From Bacillota bacterium (GTDB lineage: Bacteria; Bacillota; Desulfitobacteriia; Desulfitobacteriales; JAJXUE01), in NCBI GenBank assembly GCA_021786555.1, contig JAJYNB010000249.1, positions 1 to 8,292 on the forward strand: DNA of 8,292 nucleotides, read 5' to 3'. Shown one piece after another: positions 1 to 5,754 of the stretch. The notes beneath the pieces are model-generated. The model ran no database searches, was not told the DNA's origin, and saw only the letters and a list, made by a program, of their open reading frames with translations. Within the stretch, counting starts at the first letter, position 1. Every line of letters begins with the position of its first letter. The position numbers and the translations under genes are program-made.

Positions 1-2
1 AT

Positions 3-125
3 GTCATCGATCTTGGTGTCGACGTATCGGCAGACAGGTTCATCGCAGCGATTAAAGAAACCAGTGCGCCTCTCGTGGGGATGAGCGTGCTGTTAACCTT
101 CAACACTATCGCAGATTCAGGGTAA
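3..125 (+). pseudogene. Truncated corrinoid (B12-binding) protein, internal fragment only
   Basis: The frame beginning at base 3 reads VIDLGVDVSADRF, then a short helix region, then PLVGMSVLLT. This is the well-known stretch of the cobalamin-binding Rossmann domain of methyltransferase corrinoid proteins (MtaC/MttC/MtbC and MetH-like), where family members read roughly 'VIDLGVDVPPEKFVEAVKE...VGMSALLTTTM'. Similarity stops after LLT, near base 98. The frame adds eight unrelated residues (FNTIADSG) and ends with TAA at 123-125. A complete domain would continue for about 55-60 more residues, including a GGAP-like loop, so the gene has lost its 3' end. The His of the DxHxxG motif would lie before the window. 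The stop overlaps the 3' end of the convergent acetyltransferase gene, so the breakpoint coincides with that neighbour. The family call is from recall of conserved residues; the substrate is unknown. A real but divergent short C-terminus is the alternative. Confidence 0.7.
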
Positions 126-858
126 CCAGTTCCTGCTGGCAAACAAGTCCCGACTTTTCATACACGGCCATAGCGGGTTTGTTTTCCCGGACAGCAAAGA
201 GGACCATATTCCTGCCCCGGTTATCCTCGAGGACACTCTGTAAAAACTTTGTCCCTATACCCTGGTTCCGCCAACCAGGCAAAGTGTAAAAGCTGCTTAT
301 TAGCGCCATCGTGTCGGACACTTTTTCCAGATACATCACACTGACAGGAATTTCACCCTGGTAAGCCACCAGGCCGTCCTTGTCCCCAGGCCGCACCTGG
401 TCCAAAACCTTCTCATATTTTTCTCTGAAAAGGTGGGAAATCCTGTCCCACTCAGCCAAATCCGGCTTGGCGTAGGAAATACGCCCTGAACCGCCGCTGT
501 GTGGGGTTTTCCAGACCACATAGTCGCGCCAGGCATATTGGCTTGCCGCCCTCAGATCCATAAGGATAGCGCCTGCCAGCTGCGGTTCCAGGTCGTAGAA
601 ACTATACGCACCGCTCCATCGGGCAAACCACTTCCTGCAGACTTGGCGGTCCCCCCGCAGGGTGGCGATTTTTTCACCTTCCCACACGGCAGCCAGGGCC
701 AGGACACCTCCCCTGCTGTCAAATTCCGCCTCCAGCCGGAAGGGCTCAGGACCATAGTTCAGTGCCCGGATGATATAGGCGTTGGCCTCCCTGTTACCGT
801 AAAGGTACTCCCGGATTCTATCCACATTCCCCACCATCCTCACCCGGGCTTTAGCCAT
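106..858 (-). CDS. GNAT-family N-acetyltransferase (250 aa), substrate unknown
   Basis: This is a predicted cytoplasmic acetyl-CoA-dependent acetyltransferase. The C-terminal half carries the GNAT acetyl-CoA site: beta strand ALISSFYTLP (about 185-194), then the pyrophosphate-binding motif RNQGIG (197-202) and the following helix TKFLQSVLED. ENKPAMAVYEKSGL (225-238) is the typical motif-B region with the conserved Asn and Tyr. Residues 1-120 form a less typical N-terminal domain rich in aromatics, as in two-domain GNAT proteins where the first half is a degenerate GNAT fold. There are no membrane segments or signal peptide. The ATG at 858-856 is the longest start but has no ribosome binding site, because a REP-like repeat ends three bases upstream of it. 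An in-frame ATG at residue 8 is an alternative, also poorly supported. The gene lies 78 bases after gcvPB behind a hairpin, so it may not belong to the operon. Its 3' end overlaps a truncated corrinoid-protein gene on the other strand. Fold confidence is high; function is unassigned. Confidence 0.8.
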   Translation of the reverse strand: MAKARVRMVGNVDRIREYLYGNREANAYIIRALNYGPEPFRLEAEFDSRGGVLALAAVWEGEKIATLRGDRQVCRKWFARWSGAYSFYDLEPQLAGAILMDLRAASQYAWRDYVVWKTPHSGGSGRISYAKPDLAEWDRISHLFREKYEKVLDQVRPGDKDGLVAYQGEIPVSVMYLEKVSDTMALISSFYTLPGWRNQGIGTKFLQSVLEDNRGRNMVLFAVRENKPAMAVYEKSGLVCQQELVTLNLR

Positions 859-860
859 TG

Positions 861-900
861 CGAAAGTGAGTCAACGGAGAACCGTCCCCAAGTGACTCAA
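861..900 (-). repeat. REP-like repeat copy 1 (minus orientation)
   Basis: Read on the minus strand, this contains the core GAGTCACTTGGGGACGGTTC followed by a spacer and TTGACTCACTTTCG. It matches the copies at 4150-4194 and 4202-4246 nearly base for base. TGAGTCA and TGACTCA at its two ends are complementary and could form a 7-base stem around a G-rich loop of about 19 bases. It ends three bases before the ATG of the acetyltransferase gene and lies just beyond the hairpin following gcvPB. Confidence 0.85.
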
Positions 901-904
901 GCTT

Positions 905-930
905 GCTGGGTGCCTGTTAAGGCACCCAGC
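905..930 (-). terminator. Hairpin after gcvPB, possible operon terminator without a U tract
   Basis: GCTGGGTGCC (905-914) and GGCACCCAGC (921-930) form a perfect 10-base-pair stem with a 6-base loop, starting six bases past the gcvPB stop codon. It is placed where the end of the gcv transcript would be expected. On the minus strand the stem is followed by AAGCTTGAG rather than a U run, so it is not a canonical intrinsic terminator. It could act with a factor, be a 3'-end stabiliser, or be leaky. Confidence 0.5.
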
Positions 931-936
931 TCATGG

Positions 937-2400
937 TCAAGAGGTCTTTTTCCAGCGCACGTTAGGTTTGCGGGCTGCGGCGGCCTCATCCAGGCGGGAT
1001 ACTACCGTGGTATGGGGCGCGTCCATGACCTGCTGCGGATTTTCCTTTATCTCGCCCGCAATCTCAATCAGAGCCTGGGCGAATTGGTCCAGGGTCTCCT
1101 TGCTCTCGCTCTCCGTAGGTTCGATCATCATGGCTTCCTCCACGATAAGCGGGAAGTAAATGGTGGGTGGGTGATAACCGAAGTCCAGCAGGCGCTTGGC
1201 AATGTCCAGGGTGTGTACCCTCTGCTCTTTGAAGTTCTTTGGAGTGATAATGAATTCATGTTTGCAGTAACGGTCAAAGGGCAGATAATAGTGTTCCCGG
1301 AGAACCGCCATCAGGTAATTGGCGTTAAGGACAGCGTTCTCACTGACCTCCTTCAGCCCCTCCCCGCCGATGGCGCGGATATAGGTGTAGGCTTTAACCG
1401 CCACGCCGAAGTTGCCGTAGAAAGAGCGCACTTTACCGATGGAATGGGGTTTGTCAAATTCGAGGAAGAACTCCCCGGCATAGTTCTTCTCCACTGTGGG
1501 CCTGGGAAGGTATGGAGCCAGGAATTCCTTCACTCCCACCGGGCCGCTGCCGGGTCCGCCGCCGCCATGGGGAGTGGAGAAGGTCTTATGCAGGTTCAGG
1601 TGGACCACATCAAAGCCCATATCCCCCGGGCGGGCAATGCCCATAATAGCGTTTGCATTGGCCCCGTCGTAATAGACCAGGCCGCCGGCAGCGTGGATTA
1701 TATCAGCAATCTCCTTGATGTTCTCATCGAAGAGGCCCAAAGTATTGGGGTTAGTCAGCATCAGTGCCGCTGTTTCCTCGTTGGCTGCAGCTTTCAGCGC
1801 CTCCAGGTCTACCCCGCCCCGTTCGTTGGACTTGACCTGGACGGTTTCAAAACCGCATAGGGCCGCTGTGGCGGGATTGGTACCGTGGGCCGAATCGGGC
1901 ACGATCACCTTCGTCCGCTTCTTATCCCCCCTGTGGGCATGATAAGCCTTGACAATCAAAATCCCGGTCATCTCGCCGTGGGCCCCGGCCGCTGGCTGGA
2001 GAGTAATCCGGTCCATGCCGGTAATTTCCGCCAAGTACCTTTGCAGCTCATACATCAGTTCCAGCGAACCCTGGGAGAGTTCCTCAGGCTGGTAGGGGTG
2101 GGAGGAGGCAAACCCCGGCAGACGGGCCATGTCCTCATTCACCTTGGGGTTGTACTTCATGGTGCAGGAGCCCAACGGGTAAAAGCCCGTGTCCACCCCG
2201 TGGTTAAGGTTGGAAAGCCTGGTGTAGTGGCGTACGATGTCCCCTTCCGCGACCTGCGGCAATTCCGGCGCTGCCTGCCTCACCATGCCTTCAGGGACAA
2301 GGTCCGATACCTCCAGAGCGGGTACATCCAGTTCCGGCAGGTCCATGCCGGCCCGGCCGGGGGCGCTTAGTTCAAAAATCGTCGGTTCCGGTCCTCTCAT
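937..2400 (-). CDS. gcvPB: Glycine dehydrogenase (decarboxylating) subunit 2, P-protein PLP subunit
   Basis: This 487-residue protein is the pyridoxal-phosphate-carrying half of the two-subunit P protein. With GcvPA it decarboxylates glycine and passes the aminomethyl group to the lipoyl arm of GcvH. The PLP lysine is K272 in LNLHKTFSTPHGGGGPGSGP (about 268-287), followed by the glycine-rich loop typical of the family. Other family signatures are GFYPLGSCTMKYNPK (72-86), the AHGTNPATAA block (171-180) and YYDGANANAIMG (243-254). The length is normal. It starts at ATG 2400-2398, overlapping the gcvPA stop by four bases (ATGA), with GGAGGGG five bases upstream inside gcvPA, so translational coupling is likely. 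It ends with TGA just before the hairpin at 905-930. No key residue is missing and identity is essentially certain. Confidence 0.97.
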   Translation of the reverse strand: MRGPEPTIFELSAPGRAGMDLPELDVPALEVSDLVPEGMVRQAAPELPQVAEGDIVRHYTRLSNLNHGVDTGFYPLGSCTMKYNPKVNEDMARLPGFASSHPYQPEELSQGSLELMYELQRYLAEITGMDRITLQPAAGAHGEMTGILIVKAYHAHRGDKKRTKVIVPDSAHGTNPATAALCGFETVQVKSNERGGVDLEALKAAANEETAALMLTNPNTLGLFDENIKEIADIIHAAGGLVYYDGANANAIMGIARPGDMGFDVVHLNLHKTFSTPHGGGGPGSGPVGVKEFLAPYLPRPTVEKNYAGEFFLEFDKPHSIGKVRSFYGNFGVAVKAYTYIRAIGGEGLKEVSENAVLNANYLMAVLREHYYLPFDRYCKHEFIITPKNFKEQRVHTLDIAKRLLDFGYHPPTIYFPLIVEEAMMIEPTESESKETLDQFAQALIEIAGEIKENPQQVMDAPHTTVVSRLDEAAAARKPNVRWKKTS

Positions 2401-3737
2401 CTCAACCCCTCCAGTCTCGATACCAAGCGGTCAATATCTGACTTGCTCTTGGTTTCCGTTACACAGAAGAGCATGTGGTTCTGCAGTTCCGGGAAGAACC
2501 TGCCCAGGTCGAGTCCGCCCAGGATTCTGTCCTTCAAGAGCTCAGCGTTGACCTTGGCCGGCTCCAGGGAGGTTTTGATGACAAATTCATTAAAGTAGGG
2601 CACGGGGAAAGCCAGTTGGAAGCCGGGCAGAGCCGCAATCCGCTCAGCGGCGTAGTGGGCCTTCTGAAGATTGAGGCGGGAAAGCTTGCCGATTCCCTCT
2701 TTGCCCAGGGCGCTTAAGTGCATGGTAAAAGCCATGGCGCACAAAGCTTCGTTGGAGCAGATGTTGGAAGTGGCCTTTTCGCGCCGGATGTGTTGCTCGC
2801 GGGCCTGCAGGGTAAGCACGAAGGCCCGCTTGCCGTTACGGTCCAGGGTGGACCCCACGATGCGGCCCGGCATGCGGCGCATATACTTTTCTTTGCAGGC
2901 CATGAAGCCGAGATAAGGCCCGCCGAAGCTTACCGGGTTGCCGAAGGGCTGGCCCTCTCCCACCACGATGTCGGCGCCGTAATCGCCCGGCGCCTTCAAC
3001 AGGCCGAGGGACACGGGGTTGACAGAAACTACAAATAACGCGCCGGCAGCGTGGGCCAGTCTGGCCAGACTGGCCCCGTCTTCGATAGAGCCGAAAAAGT
3101 TCGGGTTTTGTACCAGTACTGCGGCGGTTTTACTGCTAATCAGCTTTTCCAGGGTAGTCAGGTCAGTGACCCCGTTGGCATAGGGAATTTCCAGAATCTC
3201 CACATTCCTGCCGTAGAGGTAGGTGCGGATAACCTCCCGGTGTTCCGGGTGAATGGTCTGAGAAACTATGACCTGGTTGCGCCGGGTGCTGTCACAGGCC
3301 ATCAGACCCGCTTCCGCCAGGGCGGAAGCTCCGTCATACATGGAAGCGTTGGCTACGTCCATGCCTGTGAGTTCGCAGACCATGGTCTGGAATTCATAGA
3401 TTGCAGTCAGAGTTCCCTGGCTGATTTCGGGCTGGTAGGGCGTGTAAGCGGTGTAGAATTCGGAGCGCAGCAAAAGCTGGTTGACAAAGCTCGGTATGTA
3501 GTGCTCGTAGGCCCCTGCCCCCAGGAAGGACAGGTATGCGTCCAGGTCGGCGTTCCTGCCCGCCAGGCCGCGCACGTGGCGCACCAGTTGCTGTTCCGGG
3601 AGTCCGGCAGGTATGTCCAGGGGTCTCTGCAAGGTGACGTTTTCAGGCACATCACTGAACAGTTCTCCCACGCTTTTTGCCCCTATCCGCTGCAGCATCT
3701 CCTGGCGCTGATCGGTGGAGTTAGGGATAAAATTCAT
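2397..3737 (-). CDS. gcvPA: Glycine dehydrogenase (decarboxylating) subunit 1
   Basis: This 446-residue protein is the N-terminal-half equivalent of the long P protein, and it lacks the PLP lysine. It pairs with GcvPB to form the active decarboxylase of the glycine cleavage system. Conserved features are the N-terminal MNFIPNS...QEMLQ segment, GAGAYEHYIPSFV (73-85), AYTPYQPEISQGTL (97-110) and NASMYDGASALAEA (130-143). Later come GEGQPFGNPVSFGGPYLGF and, near the C-terminus, a TSNICSNEALCA region that contributes to the active site. The length is normal for the family (about 440-450). The start ATG (3737-3735) lies three bases after the gcvH stop. GAGGGGGAG within the end of gcvH is its ribosome binding site, and its own stop overlaps the gcvPB start. 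The gcvH-gcvPA-gcvPB block is therefore one tightly coupled unit. Confidence 0.97.
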   Translation of the reverse strand: MNFIPNSTDQRQEMLQRIGAKSVGELFSDVPENVTLQRPLDIPAGLPEQQLVRHVRGLAGRNADLDAYLSFLGAGAYEHYIPSFVNQLLLRSEFYTAYTPYQPEISQGTLTAIYEFQTMVCELTGMDVANASMYDGASALAEAGLMACDSTRRNQVIVSQTIHPEHREVIRTYLYGRNVEILEIPYANGVTDLTTLEKLISSKTAAVLVQNPNFFGSIEDGASLARLAHAAGALFVVSVNPVSLGLLKAPGDYGADIVVGEGQPFGNPVSFGGPYLGFMACKEKYMRRMPGRIVGSTLDRNGKRAFVLTLQAREQHIRREKATSNICSNEALCAMAFTMHLSALGKEGIGKLSRLNLQKAHYAAERIAALPGFQLAFPVPYFNEFVIKTSLEPAKVNAELLKDRILGGLDLGRFFPELQNHMLFCVTETKSKSDIDRLVSRLEGLR

Positions 3738-3740
3738 GGT

Positions 3741-4127
3741 TTATTGCTCCCCCTCTTGCAGGAATGCCTCGTACTGGGCCGCATCCATCAGGTCCTCCAA
3801 CTGGGCAGGGTCAGCGATTTCAACCTCCACCATCCAGGCTTCCCCAAAGGCGTCCTTGTTCACTGTTTCCGGCGAATCCAAGAGGGCTTCGTTGACAGCG
3901 GTAACGGCGCCGCTTAGCGGGGCATAGATATCGGAAACAGCCTTAACCGATTCTACCACGCCGAAGGGTTTGCCGGCTTCAACGCTGTCCCCAGCCTGGG
4001 GCAGCTCGACGAAAACCACATCCCCCAGGGCATGCTGGGCATGATCCGTAATACCGATAACGGCTTTGTTTCCTTCAATTTTCACCCACTCGTGTTCTTT
4101 GGTGTACTTCAAATTAGTCGGGTTCAT
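3741..4127 (-). CDS. gcvH: Glycine cleavage system H protein (lipoyl carrier)
   Basis: This 128-residue protein carries the lipoyl swinging arm that shuttles the aminomethyl group from the P protein to the T protein and is then reoxidised by the L protein. The lipoylated lysine is K62 in GVVESVKAVSDIYAP, the standard H-protein context. The N-terminus (LKYTKEHEWVKIEG) and the C-terminal GEAWMVEVEIADPAQLEDLM also match the family, and the length is normal. The ATG at 4127-4125 has AAGGAGG eight bases upstream, a good site. It is followed after three bases by gcvPA. Unusually, it is separated from gcvT by 428 bases of repeats and mobile-element remnants, with no convincing promoter of its own just upstream. 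Its lipoylation enzyme and the L protein are not in this window. Confidence 0.97.
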   Translation of the reverse strand: MNPTNLKYTKEHEWVKIEGNKAVIGITDHAQHALGDVVFVELPQAGDSVEAGKPFGVVESVKAVSDIYAPLSGAVTAVNEALLDSPETVNKDAFGEAWMVEVEIADPAQLEDLMDAAQYEAFLQEGEQ

Positions 4128-4149
4128 AATGATAGCCTCCTTCTTTCTT

Positions 4150-4194
4150 TTGAGTCACTTGGGGACGGTTCTCTGCTGACTCACTTTCGAGCCA
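4150..4194 (+). repeat. REP-like repeat copy 2 (plus orientation)
   Basis: This is a full copy: TGAGTCA (4151-4157), the G-rich core CTTGGGGACGGTTCT, then TGACTCA (4177-4183) and the tail CTTTCGAGCCA. The two heptamers can pair to give a stem around a 19-base loop. It lies 10 bases beyond the Shine-Dalgarno sequence of gcvH, so it forms part of the gcvH upstream region, and it is in direct tandem with copy 3. Confidence 0.85.
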
Positions 4195-4201
4195 TTTACT
4201 T

Positions 4202-4246
4202 GTGAGTCACTTGGGGACGGTTCTACGTTGACTCACTTTCGAGCCA
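4202..4246 (+). repeat. REP-like repeat copy 3 (plus orientation)
   Basis: This is a second tandem copy. GTGAGTCA (4202-4209) and TGACTCAC (4229-4236) give an 8-base-pair stem with the same CTTGGGGACGGTTCT core in the loop. The tail CTTTCGAGCCA is identical to copy 2. The period between copies 2 and 3 is 52 bases. Confidence 0.85.
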
Positions 4247-4248
4247 CT

Positions 4249-4265
4249 GGAGTCACTTGGGGACG
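4249..4265 (+). repeat. REP-like repeat copy 4, truncated
   Basis: GGAGTCACTTGGGGACG matches the first half of the unit and then stops abruptly. The following sequence (AACCTGTTC...) is unrelated. The break marks the border with the IS605-like right-end structure that follows. Confidence 0.75.
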
Positions 4266-4285
4266 AACCTGTTCTTCATCCAATC

Positions 4286-4393
4286 GTGAGACTCCCACTT
4301 CTACAAGTGGGAGTGGTACCCCGTACCCTGCTTCGGTGGGGGTAGACTCCCCCACCGAAGTCTCGATGTTCAACTTTAGTTGAACGAGTTCAC
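4286..4393 (+). mobile_element. Orphan IS200/IS605-type right end with omega-RNA-like hairpins
   Basis: Four hairpins follow one another: a perfect 10-base-pair stem ACTCCCACTT/AAGTGGGAGT (4291-4314); GGTAC-CCC-GTACC (4315-4327); a perfect 12-base-pair stem CTTCGGTGGGGG/CCCCCACCGAAG (4331-4360); and GTTCAAC-TTTA-GTTGAAC (4368-4385) followed by GAGTTCAC (4386-4393). The order, the TTTA loop of the last stem and the GAG-TTCA ending resemble, from memory, the 3' scaffold of TnpB omega-RNAs such as that of ISDra2, where the guide begins directly after the element end. No transposase or TnpB gene is present. One plus-strand frame stays open from the repeat border through the first three hairpins (NRETPTSTSGSG...) to TGA at 4381, and could be the tail of a lost tnpB. 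I call it a solo right-end remnant; a PATE-like non-autonomous element is the alternative. Confidence 0.6.
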
Positions 4394-4448
4394 TCCACGT
4401 AGCTCATGGCGGCTATTCTACCGTAACCGGACAAAACAATACTTCCGG

Positions 4449-4494
4449 AAAATCCTTCAGCCCCCGCAAGCCAGCCCAGACCCAAAATCCTTCA
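4449..4494. repeat. Pair of 11-base direct repeats in the gcvT-gcvH gap
   Basis: AAAATCCTTCA occurs at 4449-4459 and again at 4484-4494, a 35-base period. The second copy lies between AGCCCA (near 4472) and TGGGCT (4505-4510), which are complementary and could form a short stem. I recognise no function. The stretch from 4394 to 4509 contains no gene. Confidence 0.5.
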
Positions 4495-4509
4495 AAGTCC
4501 TGCTTGGGC

Positions 4510-4555
4510 TCGGACCTCGGACTTCGGACTTCGGACCTCGAATTTCGGACCTCGG
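4510..4555. repeat. Heptamer tandem repeat directly after gcvT
   Basis: Six 7-base units, TCGGACC, TCGGACT, TCGGACT, TCGGACC, TCGAATT and TCGGACC, plus a partial TCGG run without a gap. The array ends exactly at the base next to the gcvT stop codon (4556-4558). On the coding strand the units read GGTCCGA/AGTCCGA. It is non-coding, since seven is not a multiple of three and it lies after the stop. Confidence 0.85.
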
Positions 4556-5650
4556 CTAGGAACGCTTGTAGAAAGGCTTCGCTACGATGCGGGCCCTGAG
4601 ACCTTTACCGCGAACCACGACTTCGATCTCCCTGCCAACCTGTGCTTCAGTCGCTTCGATAAGCCCCAGGCCGATGTTCTTTTCCAGGGACGGAGAGAAA
4701 GAGCCCGAGGTAACGAAACCGATTTCCCGCCCATTCAGGGCCAGGGGATAGTGGCTGCGGGGAATACCGCGGTCTATCATCTCAAAACCCACCGACTTGC
4801 GCGGTACCCCGGCGGCTTTTTGTGCGGCAAGTGCCTGTTTGCCTGTAAAATCAGCTTTGTCCAGCTTGACGAAGATGCCCAGGCCCGCTTCCAGGGGGCT
4901 GATATTTTCACCCAGTTCGTTGCCGTAGAGAGGCAGGCAGGCTTCAAACCGCAGGGTATCCCGGGCGCCCAGGCCGATGGGCTGGACTCCTTCCGCCCGG
5001 CCGGCAGAGAGGATTTCATCCCATAATGTCACAGCGGACTCAGGCGTACAGTATAGTTCAAAACCATCTTCCCCGGTATAGCCGGTGCGGGAAATCAGGC
5101 ATTCAATCCCGGCGACCTTGCCATTTGTAAACCAATAGTACTTGATTTGCGTAAGGTCCGTGTCTGAGATCCGCTGCAATATCCCTTCTGCCAAAGGTCC
5201 CTGCAAAGCCAGTTGGGCGGTCCGGGCGGAAACGTTCTCCAGCTTGACGTCAAACCCTGCAGCCAGTTGGCTGATCCAGGCAAAGTCCTTATCTGTGTTG
5301 GAGGCGTTGACCACCAACAGGAGATGATCCTCCCCATGGCGGTAAACCAGCAAATCGTCCACGATGCCGCCTGTTTCATAGCACATAGGAGAGTAGAGAA
5401 TTTGACCGTCGGCAAGCTTGGTCGTGTCATTGGTAATCAGCATGTTCACCATCTCCAGTGCCTGAGGACCGCGGACATCGACTTCCCCCATATGGGAGAC
5501 ATCGAAGAGTCCTGCCCTGTTCCGCACTGTGCGATGTTCTTCCAAAATGCCCGCGTACTGGACCGGCATTTCCCAGCCGCCAAAGTCAATCAGCTTGGCG
5601 CCTGCTTTGGCATGGGCTTCGTACAATGGAGTTCTTTTCAATGCTGACAA
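4556..5650 (-). CDS. gcvT: Glycine cleavage system T protein (aminomethyltransferase)
   Basis: This 364-residue protein transfers the one-carbon unit from the aminomethyl-lipoyl arm of GcvH to tetrahydrofolate, releasing ammonia and giving 5,10-methylene-THF. The N-terminal LKRTPLYEAH...DFGGWEMPVQY, the FDVSHMGEVDVRG block (49-61) and YETGGIVDDLLVYR (91-104) are typical. One of D98/D99 is the catalytic aspartate. VNASNTDKD and ISRTGYTGEDGFELY belong to the folate-binding core, and the C-terminal KPFYKRS ends at the usual place. The start is TTG (5650-5648): AAGGAGG lies seven bases upstream and no ATG or GTG gives a better fit. The leader carries a tandem glycine riboswitch. The stop codon touches a heptamer repeat array, and the rest of the operon begins only after a 428-base gap. 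The gene looks intact and functional. Confidence 0.96.
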   Translation of the reverse strand: MSALKRTPLYEAHAKAGAKLIDFGGWEMPVQYAGILEEHRTVRNRAGLFDVSHMGEVDVRGPQALEMVNMLITNDTTKLADGQILYSPMCYETGGIVDDLLVYRHGEDHLLLVVNASNTDKDFAWISQLAAGFDVKLENVSARTAQLALQGPLAEGILQRISDTDLTQIKYYWFTNGKVAGIECLISRTGYTGEDGFELYCTPESAVTLWDEILSAGRAEGVQPIGLGARDTLRFEACLPLYGNELGENISPLEAGLGIFVKLDKADFTGKQALAAQKAAGVPRKSVGFEMIDRGIPRSHYPLALNGREIGFVTSGSFSPSLEKNIGLGLIEATEAQVGREIEVVVRGKGLRARIVAKPFYKRS

Positions 5651-5709
5651 AGGAACACCTCCTTAAATCCTTGTTAGTTTTTCTCACATTGCTCTTTTTA
5701 AACTTAAAA

Positions 5710-5754
5710 TAACAAAACAGAGGGTACCCGCCATTACAGCGCGCACACCTCTGT
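5710..5754 (-). terminator. Riboswitch-controlled intrinsic terminator before gcvT
   Basis: On the minus strand ACAGAGG (5754-5748) pairs with CCTCTGT (5723-5717), with further partial pairing inside. It is followed by the U-rich run TTTGTTATTTT. The 5' arm of this hairpin is the same ACAGAG that forms the closing P1 strand of the second glycine aptamer. Terminator and ligand-stabilised P1 are therefore mutually exclusive: glycine binding should prevent termination and switch gcvT on. Confidence 0.8.

Noticed and set aside
499..1860. A 453-codon open frame on the plus strand, antisense to gcvPB and the acetyltransferase
   Set aside because: It lies opposite well-identified genes and its translation has no recognisable motif and odd composition. 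Long antisense frames are expected in GC-rich coding DNA.
3051..3917. A 288-codon plus-strand open frame opposite gcvPA and gcvH
   Set aside because: It is antisense to two certain genes, with no ribosome binding site and no family-like sequence.
4150..4265. The tandem repeats as a CRISPR array
   Set aside because: There are only two full units and a fragment, the intervening sequences are 7 bases or less, and the same unit is dispersed elsewhere in the window in both orientations. There are no cas genes.
4270..4383. A small protein gene on the plus strand reading through the hairpins
   Set aside because: There is no start codon with a ribosome binding site, and the sequence is dictated by inverted repeats. 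At most it is the tail of a lost tnpB.
5641..5650. gcvT being 5' truncated or frameshifted because it lacks an ATG
   Set aside because: The TTG has an ideal AAGGAGG seven bases upstream, and the protein aligns with the family from its first residues.
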